Origin: PVC group bacterium
GTDB taxonomy: Bacteria > Verrucomicrobiota > Kiritimatiellia > SLAD01
Length of the DNA stretch: 38,330 nucleotides
Direction: 5' to 3'
Assembly: GCA_003562335.1 (NCBI GenBank)
Contig: PWVE01000144.1
Coordinates: 1-38,330 of the forward strand
The notes under the pieces are model-generated. The model searched no databases and had not been told where the DNA came from. It saw nothing but the letters and a program-made list of their open reading frames with translations. Below are positions 7,454 to 18,542 of this stretch, piece by piece. Made by a program: the position numbers and the translations under genes. Each line of letters starts with the position of its first letter. The first letter of the stretch is position 1.

Positions 7454-9664
7454 ATGGCGCGGCACATACGAAAACGAGCGGGACCACCTTGGGCCAACTA
7501 CCTGGCGGCTGTAGCAGCCGCCGTTGTGGTGGGGGGCTGTCAGCTACCTGCCCAACAGGCGGCACTGGGCGAGCATGAGGCCGGAGCGGTCGATTTAGCT
7601 GAGGCGTTGACGGCTGAGAAAAAGGCCTTTGCCGAGGCATTGGCCCATTTTGCGCTGGCGCAGACCTATGAGGTGCAGCGGGATTATGAACGTGCCTTGG
7701 CGGCCTACGACCGCGCCCGGCAAGCGGACCCGGAATATCTACCGACCTACATGCGCATGGCGATCAACCTGTTACGCCAGCGCAAAGGTGAGGACGCCGT
7801 CACCTTATTACGCGAGCTGGCCGAGCGCCATCCGGATAAGGCGCAACCGCTCATTTGGCTGGGTTCGGTCTATCGGCAAAAACATGAACTGGACCAAGCG
7901 CTGGACATCTATTCCGCCGCGTTGGAAATTTATCCCACCGAAACCGCGTTGTATCTAACCACCGCCGATCTTCTGTTCCAGTTGGGCCGGGAGGACGAGG
8001 CCTTGGCACAGTTGCAAGCGGGCATTGATGCCGGGGCGCGGTCGGCCCCGCTGCGCCGGGTGCGCGGGGAAGTCTACACGCGCCGCGCGGCGGGGGCGAC
8101 GGATAGCGCGGTCCGGCGACATTGGCGGACGAAGGCATTGGACGACTTGGAAGCCGCGTGGGCGGCAGCCCCTAACGATACCGACTTGTTGATGGCGCTT
8201 GGGGATCTGCAGCTGCAAGCTGACAATGGGGAAGCTGCTATTGCGCATTTCGAACGCCTGCTGCGGCGTGATCCAACCAATGCATTGGCATTGGAACGGA
8301 TGGCCCAGGCCTATGAACAGCAGGACGAACTTGAGTCGGCGGCGGGCGTTCTTGAACAATTGGCCAAATTGCAACCAACCAATGCCCGGGTTTTTATGGC
8401 GCTGGGTGCCCTGTATGAAACCCTGGACGAACGCGCCAAGGCCATCGTCAATTATCAACTGGCCGCGCGGGCGGCGCCGCAGGAGCCCACCGCTTACTTG
8501 AAGCTGGGCCTCTTAAAAATGGAGGATGAACCCCAGGCGGCGATTACCGCTTTGGAAACAGGCTTGGAACAGCGGCCCGAAGACCCGCGCATCTGGGAAA
8601 TGCTGGCGTATTTAAAGTTTAACGAAGCGCGTTACGCGGACGCCATCAACGCGTTTCGGGCGGCTGAACGGTACACACAGGCGGCGATGGATCGGCCGGT
8701 CTCAATGTCTGGCAATTTTTATCTGTATCTCGCGCTCGCCTATTACTACAACCGCCAAACCGACGACGTGCCGGAGGTGTTGGGGCAGGCCTTGGAACAA
8801 AACCCGGACGCCTTGGAAGCCTTTGCGCATTTGATCCTGGCCGATGACGAAACCGACCGGGCGGAACAGGCGATACCTATCTTCGAGGCACTGTACGCCG
8901 CCTATCCGGAAGAGTGGGCCATTCCCGCTATGCTGGGATATATCCACTCCTTTCGCGAGGAATATGAAGAAGCCCTTGACCTCTTGGACCGGGTGTATAA
9001 CGGCCTGCAGGACCACGAGGACGCCGATGACATTTTAACGGCGCGTTTCTTTTTCTGGTACGCCGCCGCCCACGAACGCAATAAAGATTATGCGCGTGCC
9101 GAGGAGCTGTTCTACGAGAGCCTGGAACGCGATCCGGACAACGCCGAAACCTATAATTATCTCGCCTACATGTGGGCCGAAAACGATATGAATTTGGAGC
9201 AGGCCAAGACCTACGTCCTGCGCGCGCTGGAAGACCGGCCCGATAGCGGGGCCTTCATTGATACCCTGGGCTGGATCTATTTTAAACAAGGGCGCTACGA
9301 TGACGCCTACCGCGAAATCCAGCGGGCACTGGACAAGCTGCCGGACGATCCCGTGGTGCTGGATCATATGGGAGATATCTATCTCGCACTTGATCAACCG
9401 GACAAAGCCATCGCGAAATGGAAGCGGGCGTTTGAAAAGGATCCCGATAAGGAAGATGTGGCCCGCAAACTGGCCACACATGACGTCGATGTGCTAAAAG
9501 AAACACCGCCCGACGAGCAAGCCCCTGATGAGGAGACCCCGGAACCGGATACCGACGAATGCTCCACCGTCCCGGACGATCCCGTCGAGCCCGGTGAGGA
9601 ACCGGTCCCGGACGATCCCGTGGTGCCCGACGAAATGCACAATGGAGAGACCAACCAACTATGA
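7454..9664 (+). CDS. TPR-repeat lipoprotein
   Basis: A 736-residue predicted lipoprotein. The start chosen at 7454 (the second of two adjacent ATGs, with GGGA at 7443-7446) gives a classic signal: basic N-terminus, hydrophobic LAAVAAAVVVG and lipobox VGGC with C29 as the lipidated residue. Residues about 45-690 are made of tetratricopeptide repeats, recognisable from YERALAAYDRARQADPEYLPTY, YSAALEIYPTETALY, FYESLERDPDNAETYNYLAY, YREIQRALDKLPDDPVVLDHMG and others. The C-terminal 50 residues are an acidic Pro-rich tail with VPDDPV written twice. TPR lipoproteins act as scaffolds for envelope complexes. The stop overlaps the NfeD protease start (ATGA), so the two are translationally coupled and may work together. 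The gene is preceded by 161 non-coding bases with a small GGGG-AATATTG-CCCC hairpin. Confidence 0.9.
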   Translation: MARHIRKRAGPPWANYLAAVAAAVVVGGCQLPAQQAALGEHEAGAVDLAEALTAEKKAFAEALAHFALAQTYEVQRDYERALAAYDRARQADPEYLPTYMRMAINLLRQRKGEDAVTLLRELAERHPDKAQPLIWLGSVYRQKHELDQALDIYSAALEIYPTETALYLTTADLLFQLGREDEALAQLQAGIDAGARSAPLRRVRGEVYTRRAAGATDSAVRRHWRTKALDDLEAAWAAAPNDTDLLMALGDLQLQADNGEAAIAHFERLLRRDPTNALALERMAQAYEQQDELESAAGVLEQLAKLQPTNARVFMALGALYETLDERAKAIVNYQLAARAAPQEPTAYLKLGLLKMEDEPQAAITALETGLEQRPEDPRIWEMLAYLKFNEARYADAINAFRAAERYTQAAMDRPVSMSGNFYLYLALAYYYNRQTDDVPEVLGQALEQNPDALEAFAHLILADDETDRAEQAIPIFEALYAAYPEEWAIPAMLGYIHSFREEYEEALDLLDRVYNGLQDHEDADDILTARFFFWYAAAHERNKDYARAEELFYESLERDPDNAETYNYLAYMWAENDMNLEQAKTYVLRALEDRPDSGAFIDTLGWIYFKQGRYDDAYREIQRALDKLPDDPVVLDHMGDIYLALDQPDKAIAKWKRAFEKDPDKEDVARKLATHDVDVLKETPPDEQAPDEETPEPDTDECSTVPDDPVEPGEEPVPDDPVVPDEMHNGETNQL

Positions 9665-11142
9665 TTAGAAAATACCGCTGGATCATTTTGATCGGCTGCC
9701 TGGCGACGGCGCTGGGTGGCTGGGGAATTAGTCGGGCAACCGAAACCGCGGGGGACGAAACCGGAAACGCGCTCGCCCGCCGCGCGCCGACGGGCGAGCA
9801 GGTCATCTATGTGCTGCCGATCCGCGGTCCGATCGAGCCCGCCCTGCTCTATGTGGTGCGGCGCGGTTTAGCCGAAGCCCAGGCGATGGGTGCCGATGCC
9901 ATTTTGTTCCCGATGGACACGCCCGGCGGGGCCGTCAATGTGACCGAAGAAATTATTGATTTGATCGCGCGCATGGAAATGCCCACGTACACCTTTGTCG
10001 AAAACAACGCCATCTCGGCCGGAGCCATCATTGCGCTGGCTACTGACTACATTTACATGGCGCCCGGCTCGAAGATCGGGGATGCCATGCCGATATTGAT
10101 GGCTCCGGGCGGCGGTGTACAGCCGTTACCGGATGCGGAACGGGAGAAGATCATGTCCTACGTGGACAGTCTGGTGCGCGGTATTGCCCAGCGCAAAGGG
10201 CGCGACGAGCGACTGGCGTCGGCCATGGTCCGCCCGGAAACCGAATATGAACTGGACGGCGAAATCATCAGTGCCGAGGGCCAATTATTGACCCTGACCA
10301 ACAGCGAGGCGGAACGGCGCTTCGGGGATCCGCCGCAACCCTTGTTGTCCGAAGGGACGGTGGAGGATTTTGAGGCCTTGCTGGACGTGCTGGGATTCCG
10401 GGACGCCCAGCGCGTGGATCTCGAGGTGACCTTGGCGGAGCGCGTGGCGCGTTTCCTGCAAGTCATCGGCCCGCTCCTAATGCTGGTGGGTTTTTTAGGT
10501 ATCTACTTGGAGTTTCAATCGCCGGGCGTCGGCGTGCCGGGCATCGTCGGTGCAGTCTGTCTACTGCTGTTCTTTGCCGGGCACCACATAGCGGGTTTGG
10601 CCGGTAACGAGGATATCCTGCTATTCATTATCGGCATCGCCTTGATTTTGGTGGAGTTGCTGGTGCTGCCCGGTTTCGGGGTTATCGGTATTACGGGGTT
10701 GGCGTTGGTCTTGTGGGGGATATTGAACGCCATGATTCAGCGCCTGCCCGGCGATCCGTGGTGGCCGTCCCTGCCGGAACTGCAACTGCCGCTGCTTAAG
10801 CTGTCGTTTGCGATTGTCGGGGCGGCGATCGGGGGCACGATCCTGGGCCGCTATCTGCCGGGTACCACGTTGTTTCATCGGTTGGTATTGGATAACGCGA
10901 CCAGTCGGCAAGCGGGCTATGCGGCGTCCAAAGATACCAGCAGCTGGGTGGGCAAAACCGGCGTGACCCTGTCGCCGCTCTATCCCGCAGGAAGCGCATT
11001 GATTGAAGATCAAAGGCTCGACGTGATTACCCGTGGGGACTACATTGAGGCCGATCAAGCGGTGCGCGTAGTGGAAACCCATGGGAACCGGATCATTGTC
11101 GAGCCGGTCTCCGCCGCGGCGGCGGACGCACCAACGGTCTAA
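9661..11142 (+). CDS. NfeD-type membrane-bound serine protease (ClpP class)
   Basis: 493 residues. Residues 1-20 form a signal or anchor segment. The protease domain (about 46-240) has the ClpP/crotonase-like fold signature MDTPGG (85-90) and NNAISAGAIIA, with S119 as likely nucleophile. By comparison with archaeal PH1510 the general base would be the lysine in REKIMSYVDSL (K163). Membrane segments follow at about 264-285, 292-313, 318-335, 338-357 and 380-395, then a C-terminal OB-fold-like NfeD domain (about 425-485; VGKTGVTLSPLYPAGSALI). Members cleave stomatin/flotillin-type proteins in the membrane. The gene is coupled to the TPR lipoprotein gene by a four-base overlap and followed by a second, short NfeD-like gene, but no stomatin or FloA gene is adjacent. 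Confidence 0.92.
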   Translation: MIRKYRWIILIGCLATALGGWGISRATETAGDETGNALARRAPTGEQVIYVLPIRGPIEPALLYVVRRGLAEAQAMGADAILFPMDTPGGAVNVTEEIIDLIARMEMPTYTFVENNAISAGAIIALATDYIYMAPGSKIGDAMPILMAPGGGVQPLPDAEREKIMSYVDSLVRGIAQRKGRDERLASAMVRPETEYELDGEIISAEGQLLTLTNSEAERRFGDPPQPLLSEGTVEDFEALLDVLGFRDAQRVDLEVTLAERVARFLQVIGPLLMLVGFLGIYLEFQSPGVGVPGIVGAVCLLLFFAGHHIAGLAGNEDILLFIIGIALILVELLVLPGFGVIGITGLALVLWGILNAMIQRLPGDPWWPSLPELQLPLLKLSFAIVGAAIGGTILGRYLPGTTLFHRLVLDNATSRQAGYAASKDTSSWVGKTGVTLSPLYPAGSALIEDQRLDVITRGDYIEADQAVRVVETHGNRIIVEPVSAAAADAPTV

Positions 11143-11159
11143 GCCAGGGAGGCGGCGAT

Positions 11160-11675
11160 ATGGATGCCACGTTAGTGTTTATTACCTTGTGTTGTGCGGG
11201 ACTGCTGTTAATGGGCGCGGAGATTTTTGTGCCGGGCGGCGTGCTGGGCGTGCTGGGCGCGGTGGCCTTAATGGGCGCGGTGGCCGCCGGTTTTGCGGCT
11301 TTTGGCCCGCAGCAAGGCGTGTTGGCCGCCCTGCTGATTCTCGTGTTTCTCGGGCTGTCGATTGTGTTGTGGATGCAACTGATTCCGCGCAGCAGCATCG
11401 GACGCAAATTAACGCTGGCGGAAGATTTAGGGACGTCACGCAGCGCGACCACGAACTGGAAAGAATGGCGGGGCAAGGAAGGCGAAGCCGTTTCCCCGCT
11501 GGGACCTGCGGGCGTGGTCAAGATCGATGGCCGCCGTTTGGACGCCGTGGCAGAGGGCCGCTGGATTGACGCCGGCGCCCGGGTCCGGGTGGTGCACGTC
11601 ACCGGCAATCACCTCACCGTACGCGCCATTACTGCTGCGGCCCGTACAGAGACACCGCCCGCGGCGGATGCATAA
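11160..11675 (+). CDS. Short NfeD-like membrane protein with OB-fold domain
   Basis: A 171-residue protein lacking the protease domain. Residues 4-75 hold two to three membrane segments (LVFITLCCAGLLLMGAEIFVPGG, VLGAVALMGAVAAGFAAFG, ALLILVFLGLSIVLWM). Residues about 100-160 form the NfeD OB-fold-like domain (GKEGEAVSPLGPAGVVKIDGRRLD...VRVVHVTGNHLTVRAI). This is the arrangement of truncated NfeD1a/NfeD1b-type proteins, partners of stomatin-like proteins. GGGAGG is present just before the start at 11160, and the gene begins 17 bases after the full-length NfeD stop. It probably forms a membrane complex with that protease. Function beyond this is unknown. Confidence 0.87.
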   Translation: MDATLVFITLCCAGLLLMGAEIFVPGGVLGVLGAVALMGAVAAGFAAFGPQQGVLAALLILVFLGLSIVLWMQLIPRSSIGRKLTLAEDLGTSRSATTNWKEWRGKEGEAVSPLGPAGVVKIDGRRLDAVAEGRWIDAGARVRVVHVTGNHLTVRAITAAARTETPPAADA

Positions 11676-11725
11676 GCAGCGGCCACTCAATTCACCGCCG
11701 CCCAACGAAAATCGAGGAAAAGGGC

Positions 11726-11754
11726 TTGTCAACACGACTGGCCTGCGCGATAAT
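11726..11754 (+). promoter_or_regulatory. Candidate sigma70 promoter for the zinc-ribbon gene
   Basis: TTGTCA (11726-11731) and GATAAT (11749-11754) each match five of six consensus bases and are separated by exactly 17 bases. The predicted start point near 11761 leaves a leader of about 25 bases before the ATG at 11786. The two NfeD genes end about 50 bases upstream. Confidence 0.5.
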
Positions 11755-11785
11755 GCCACGCGAAAAGTTAATGGGGGAATTACTC

Positions 11786-12163
11786 ATGAGTGACGCGAAA
11801 AAGAAGAAGATTGTGCTGAAGAAAAAGGGTGAGAGTGAAGGGAAAAAGCCGGTCATTCGGCTCAATAAGCCAGCACCCGCCGAGGCCCCACCCAAGCCTG
11901 TAGAGGAGGAAGCCGCGCCGCAAGCAGCACCAAAGGAAAAACCGTCGGCACCCGATGCCAAAGCCACTGTGGCGGCCGAGGTTACTGAAAAAGAGGCCTC
12001 TTCCGACAAGACGGATGCGAAAGCCAAGTCCGACGCCATTTTTAAATTCTACTGCGTATATTGCGGCCAAAAATTGTCAGCCGCAGTTTCAGCTGTTGGC
12101 AAATCGATCACCTGTCCGGCGTGTAAGCGTAAAATCTCGGTCCCTGAACCGCCCGCCGAGTAG
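11786..12163 (+). CDS. Zinc-ribbon protein with Lys/Ala/Pro-rich N-terminal arm
   Basis: A 125-residue protein. The start at 11786 has GGGGGAA at 11773-11779; the longer frame from 11726 would run over the promoter and is rejected. The N-terminal 28 residues are strongly basic (KKKKIVLKKKGESEGKK), then a disordered Ala/Pro/Glu/Lys linker runs to about residue 83. The C-terminus is a zinc ribbon of two CxxC knuckles, CVYC (90-93) and CPAC (110-113), 16 residues apart, in the pattern FYCVYCGQKL...ITCPACKRKISVP. A basic arm plus ribbon suggests nucleic-acid or ribosome contact, but this is inference. The family is not recognised by name. It converges on the gene at 12173-12649 with a nine-base gap. 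Confidence 0.85.
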   Translation: MSDAKKKKIVLKKKGESEGKKPVIRLNKPAPAEAPPKPVEEEAAPQAAPKEKPSAPDAKATVAAEVTEKEASSDKTDAKAKSDAIFKFYCVYCGQKLSAAVSAVGKSITCPACKRKISVPEPPAE

Positions 12164-12172
12164 TCGCTACAG

Positions 12173-12649
12173 CTACACCATATGCAGCTTGGCGGTGCTT
12201 TCGATTTCCATTTCGAGGAAGTAGGCAAACGTCCGCAGTGGGGAAGCTTCCCGGTAAGCCTTGCCCGTGATTAATTTTTCCCAGGTAATTCGACAGGCGA
12301 TTTTCAGGCGCGGTTCGTCTTCCTGAAAAATCAGGCCGTCCGTGAAAGCCTTCCACCAGTTAAATGCCGCTTTGGGCGATGCCTCCAACGCCGGCAATTT
12401 ACGTTCCACTTCCTTGTAGGCCCGCGACATCATGGCTAGATTCGATTTTTCCGTATCGGGGAAAAATTTTCCCAGAAAAAAGAGGATCATGCCGGCACCC
12501 ACTTCCTGCAACTGGGCCGCACTTATATCCAAGCGCTGATGGCTTTGCTTGTTCTCCTTTTCGAAAAAGGCTACCGCTCGTGGCAGCTTGTTTTGGATTA
12601 ACTCCGCCACCTGTTCCTCGATCCTGACTTTTTTCTTAAACCACAACAT
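12173..12649 (-). CDS. Hypothetical cytoplasmic protein
   Basis: A 158-residue protein not recognised. The start at 12649 (MLWFKKKVRIEEQVAEL) has GAGGTG about six bases upstream; the frame extends ten codons further without a ribosome site. It is predicted mostly helical, with no signal peptide. A hydrophobic stretch AGMILFFLGKFF at about 53-64 is too short and mixed to be sure of a membrane segment. Tryptophans cluster in FNWWKAFTDGL (about 96-106). It is transcribed divergently from the c-di-GMP protein gene, with 238 bases between the two starts, and converges on the zinc-ribbon gene. No function is proposed. Confidence 0.75.
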   Translation of the reverse strand: MLWFKKKVRIEEQVAELIQNKLPRAVAFFEKENKQSHQRLDISAAQLQEVGAGMILFFLGKFFPDTEKSNLAMMSRAYKEVERKLPALEASPKAAFNWWKAFTDGLIFQEDEPRLKIACRITWEKLITGKAYREASPLRTFAYFLEMEIESTAKLHMV

Positions 12650-12738
12650 AGTACACCTCGTCGTTTTCCAACACACCACCTTGCACCGTAGCGCAAGGCC
12701 GAATGGAGGGCAAGCCCCAAAACAGCCCGTTTTTTATC

Positions 12739-12767
12739 TTGTGTTTTTTCTGCTCGGTGCATAACAT
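12739..12767 (+). promoter_or_regulatory. Weak candidate promoter for the GGDEF/HD-GYP gene
   Basis: TTGTGT (12739-12744) and TAACAT (12762-12767) are spaced 17 bases apart. The match to consensus is modest (about three and four of six). It is listed because it would place the two hairpins at 12780-12857 inside the transcribed leader. Confidence 0.3.
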
Positions 12768-12779
12768 GCTGCACGGTGG

Positions 12780-12857
12780 AACAGGCGGGGAGACGGGGGA
12801 TGTGTTCCGCCTGTTGCGTGAGTGGGCAGCGGTTTGGGCTGGGGACGTGCAAACCGC
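12780..12857 (+). promoter_or_regulatory. Leader with two perfect stem-loops ahead of the c-di-GMP gene
   Basis: Hairpin 1 pairs AACAGGCGG (12780-12788) with CCGCCTGTT (12807-12815), nine perfect base pairs around an 18-base loop. Hairpin 2 pairs GCGGTTTG (12829-12836) with CAAACCGC (12850-12857), eight perfect base pairs around a 13-base loop. Both lie within 110 bases of the ATG at 12888, and hairpin 2 ends about 20 bases before the ribosome site. The layout does not match the GEMM c-di-GMP riboswitch consensus as I know it. It could be an attenuator, an RNA thermometer, a protein-binding leader, or a pair of unrelated palindromes. Confidence 0.45.
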
Positions 12858-12887
12858 GAGTCGCTTGATGGGAAAGTGGGGCATAAA

Positions 12888-15453
<2,566 letters not shown>

Positions 15454-15464
<11 letters not shown>

Positions 15465-16038
15465 ACCGGCCGCCCACAGCCACGAAATTGGAGCCGCGTC
15501 CGCGACTGAAAACATCGAAGCCGCCGGACCGATGATGCACCCGTGCAAACAACGCCGCGCGGCCATGCGCCGGTCCCAGCTCCACTTCAAAGGGCATGAA
15601 CAACAGGCGACGGGAGGTCCGTCCTCCGCGCGCCCGCTCGACCTGCGGTGTGGCTGATGCCCACGAGGGACCAATACCCAGCCCGGCATGGAGGCGCCAG
15701 TATTCGGCGCGCGGCCACGGCACCAACCGCAGCATGATGGCCGCATTGACTTCATAATGCTGCTGCAACCCCCAATGACGCGCCACACCTGCTTCGACCG
15801 CCCAGTCCGCGTAGGGCGGCCAGTCCGCCACTTTGCGCGAAACCATAACCGCCCCCACATGACTATCCTTAAACGCCGTGTCGCCACGTATGATGTCGAC
15901 AAAGCGTGTGTCCGTGTAGCGCCCCACGTACAGACTCCAGTGCCACTCATCGCCCAGCCCGGGCGGGTTACCCGCGCGGGCCACCGCCCCATACAGGCTG
16001 CATCCGCAGACCAAGGCCCTTATCGCTAAGCGCCACAT
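15454..16038 (-). CDS. Putative outer-membrane beta-barrel (PagL-like?)
   Basis: A 194-residue protein with a signal peptide (MWRLAIRALVCGCSLYGAVARA, cleavage near 22). The body alternates aromatic and polar residues as in short outer-membrane barrels (WHWSLYVGRYTD, VGAVMVSRKVADWP, EVNAAIMLRLVPWP, LHAGLGIGPSW, MPFEVELGPAH) and ends in an aromatic strand, GSNFVAVGGRFTW. The segment VHHRSGGFDVFSRGRGSNF has an HxS pair near the C-terminus. The lipid A 3-O-deacylase PagL also has a catalytic HxS near its end, so a distant lipid A deacylase is possible, but this is weak. It starts eight bases after the E1 gene and so lies at the end of the dehydrogenase operon. Its 3' end overlaps the opposing c-di-GMP gene by 11 bases. 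Confidence 0.78.
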
Positions 16039-16046
16039 CTATAGAC

Positions 16047-18497
16047 TCAAACCCCCAGTCGGTTCCGCCGCTGATTCTCGTTGGACGATTGGTTGGTGGC
16101 AGGTTGATAACCGGCCAGCGGCACGATCCGCTCGTGAATGGCATCAATCATCCAGCCCGGCTGCGGGAAGAACGTATCTTCCATTTCCGCGCACGGCGTG
16201 ATCCAGTTACGCGAGCCCACCACCACCGGCGGGGCATCCAGATAATCAAATGCATACTCCGTCAACTTGGCCGCAATCGACTCCGCCACCGAACCGCGCT
16301 CGCACGCGTCCGATGCCACCAGCACCCGGCCGGTCTGTTTAACCGATTCAATTAACGGTGCGTAGTCCAACGGATTGATGGACCGGCAATCAAAGACGTC
16401 GGCTTCCATCCCGTGCTTGGCCGACAGCGTCTCCGCCGCTTCCAGCGCGCGGTAGAGCGTGGCCCCGATCGTGATGAGCGTTATATCCTTGCCCTGACGA
16501 CGGCGGGCGGGCGGGCCGAACGGCACCTCATAATAACCCGCAGGTACTTCCGGCTCGAATTGCTCCCCGATGTCATACAGCCGCTGGCTCTCGAAGAAGA
16601 CCACCGGATCGCTGCCGTTGAGGGCCGTGTTCATCATGCCCTTGGCATCGTACGGCGTGGCCGGGAAGACCACTTTCAGGCCGGGAATATGATGGCACAG
16701 CGCGGTCCAGTCCTGCGAGTGTTGGGCCCCGTATTTGGAGCCCACCGATACGCGCAATACCACCGGCATTTCCAGCACACCCGCCGACATGCTCTGCCAC
16801 TTGGCGAGCTGGTTGAAGATTTCGTCGCCGGCCCGGCCCATGAAGTCGCAATACATCAACTCAATCAGCGCGCGCCCGCCTTCCAGTCCGTAGCCGACAC
16901 CGGTACCGACAATGGCCCCTTCCGAGATAGGCGAATTAAAGAGACGATGATACGGCAGCGTCTCGGTCAAGCCGCGGTAGGCGGCAAACGCCCCGCCCCA
17001 GTCACGGTTTTCCTCGCCATACGCGACCAGCGTAGGATCGGTGTGGAACCGGTGCAGAATGGCTTCAAACAACGCGTCGCGGAATTGCAGCATCTTGTTT
17101 TTCGACACCGGCTTGCCGTCTTGATAGGCCGAGCGCACACGTCGTTGCAAGGCCTTGATACGCGGATTTTCATCGTAGGCCAGTAAGGTCTCCGCTGGGC
17201 GATCCGCATACTTCTCGCGCGGCCGGTTGGAGAACATGACCGACTCGATCTCCGCCGCCGGCAGCCGTGGCGAGATTTCAAGATCAACGGCCAAGCGACA
17301 GGCCTTGGTTACGATCTTGCGCACACGTGCCTTGACAGCGGTTACGCCGTCTTCATCAAGCACGCCTGCGGACTGTAGTTGGCCCCCGAACCATTGAATC
17401 GAATCGGCTTGTTGCCACTTGTCCAGCTCGTCCTTGTCGCGATAGGACGAGGCGTCGGACGGGGAGTGACCGGAGTAGCGGTACGTGATCGTTTCCAGCA
17501 ATACCGGACCGCGCCCTTTGTTGATCAAGTCCTGTTTACGCCGAATGGCATCGACCACAGCCAACGGGTTATAGCCGTCCACGCGTTCGGCGTGCATGGC
17601 ATCGGCGTTGAGGCCTGCACCGACGCGGCAGAGGGCGTCGAAGGCCATCGTTTCGCCCGAGGTCTGTCCGCCCATGCCGTAGAAGTTGTTCATGAAGTTG
17701 AAGATGATCGGCAAGCCGCCGCGATGCGGTTTGTCCCACAGGGAGTAGAGCTGGCCCATGGCGGCAAAGTTCATCGCTTCCCAGGTCGGGCCGCAGCCCA
17801 TGGAGGCGTCGCCGATATTGGCGACCACCAGGCCGGGTTGACGGTTGACTTTCTTAAAGAGCGCCGCGCCGGTGGCGATATCCGCCGAGCCGCCGACGAT
17901 AGCGTTGTTGGGATAGATGCCGAACGGCGGGAAGAAAGCGTGCATTGAGCCACCCAACCCGCGATTGAACCCGGTGGCGCGACCAAAGATTTCGGCCAGC
18001 GCACCGTACACGAGAAAATCAATGGCCAGGTCGCGGGCTTCGCCCTCATGCCCTTTCTCCACAATCTTCAGGCACGTGCCGTCCATGTAATCGCGCATGA
18101 TGGTGTCCAACGCATCCGGCTCCAGCTTGCGAATAGCGGACAAGCCTTTGGCCAGAATCTCGCCGTGGGACCGGTGCGACCCGAAAATGTGATCGTCCGG
18201 CGTCAGCAGGAACGCTTGCCCGACCGACGAGGCCTCCTGTCCGATCGACAAGTGCGCCGGCCCTTTATGATCATACTCGATCCCCTCGTAGGCTCCTTCC
18301 GTCTTGATCAGTTGCAGCATCTGCTCAAACTCGCGGATGAGACACATGTCCTCGAAGATGCCGATCAGCGCGGCATCGCCCAGATTTTTACGTTCCTCTT
18401 TAATCGAGGCGGCATACTGGTTCATCGGGATATCGACCGTTTTCAGCGTCCGCTTCTTCCGTTCGACGTCCGGTTCAACAATTAAGGTCTTCGGCAT
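16047..18497 (-). CDS. 2-oxo-acid dehydrogenase E1, fused alpha-beta subunits (TPP-dependent)
   Basis: An 816-residue cytoplasmic enzyme that decarboxylates a 2-oxo acid and hands the acyl group to lipoyl-E2. The N-terminal half (about 40-390) is the alpha subunit: [29 protein letters not shown], and the thiamine-diphosphate motif GDAS (229-232) ending in NN (270-271). The C-terminal half (about 470-790) is the beta subunit: [76 protein letters not shown]. Fusion of both subunits is seen in some bacterial branched-chain or pyruvate-type complexes. The alpha half has a long insertion at about 120-170 compared with usual E1 alpha. AAGGAG precedes the start. Substrate (pyruvate, acetoin or branched-chain 2-oxo acids) cannot be fixed from sequence. 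E3 and E2 are encoded immediately upstream. Confidence 0.93.
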   Translation of the reverse strand: MPKTLIVEPDVERKKRTLKTVDIPMNQYAASIKEERKNLGDAALIGIFEDMCLIREFEQMLQLIKTEGAYEGIEYDHKGPAHLSIGQEASSVGQAFLLTPDDHIFGSHRSHGEILAKGLSAIRKLEPDALDTIMRDYMDGTCLKIVEKGHEGEARDLAIDFLVYGALAEIFGRATGFNRGLGGSMHAFFPPFGIYPNNAIVGGSADIATGAALFKKVNRQPGLVVANIGDASMGCGPTWEAMNFAAMGQLYSLWDKPHRGGLPIIFNFMNNFYGMGGQTSGETMAFDALCRVGAGLNADAMHAERVDGYNPLAVVDAIRRKQDLINKGRGPVLLETITYRYSGHSPSDASSYRDKDELDKWQQADSIQWFGGQLQSAGVLDEDGVTAVKARVRKIVTKACRLAVDLEISPRLPAAEIESVMFSNRPREKYADRPAETLLAYDENPRIKALQRRVRSAYQDGKPVSKNKMLQFRDALFEAILHRFHTDPTLVAYGEENRDWGGAFAAYRGLTETLPYHRLFNSPISEGAIVGTGVGYGLEGGRALIELMYCDFMGRAGDEIFNQLAKWQSMSAGVLEMPVVLRVSVGSKYGAQHSQDWTALCHHIPGLKVVFPATPYDAKGMMNTALNGSDPVVFFESQRLYDIGEQFEPEVPAGYYEVPFGPPARRRQGKDITLITIGATLYRALEAAETLSAKHGMEADVFDCRSINPLDYAPLIESVKQTGRVLVASDACERGSVAESIAAKLTEYAFDYLDAPPVVVGSRNWITPCAEMEDTFFPQPGWMIDAIHERIVPLAGYQPATNQSSNENQRRNRLGV

Positions 18498-18542
18498 TCT
18501 ATTTCTCCTTCTTAAGGGTGGTGTTGTGGGTGGTTTGTTACA

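Noticed and set aside
12780-12857. GEMM-type c-di-GMP riboswitch
   Set aside because: The two hairpins are not arranged as in the GEMM consensus as I know it, and the conserved joining bases were not seen. Kept only as an unknown structured leader.
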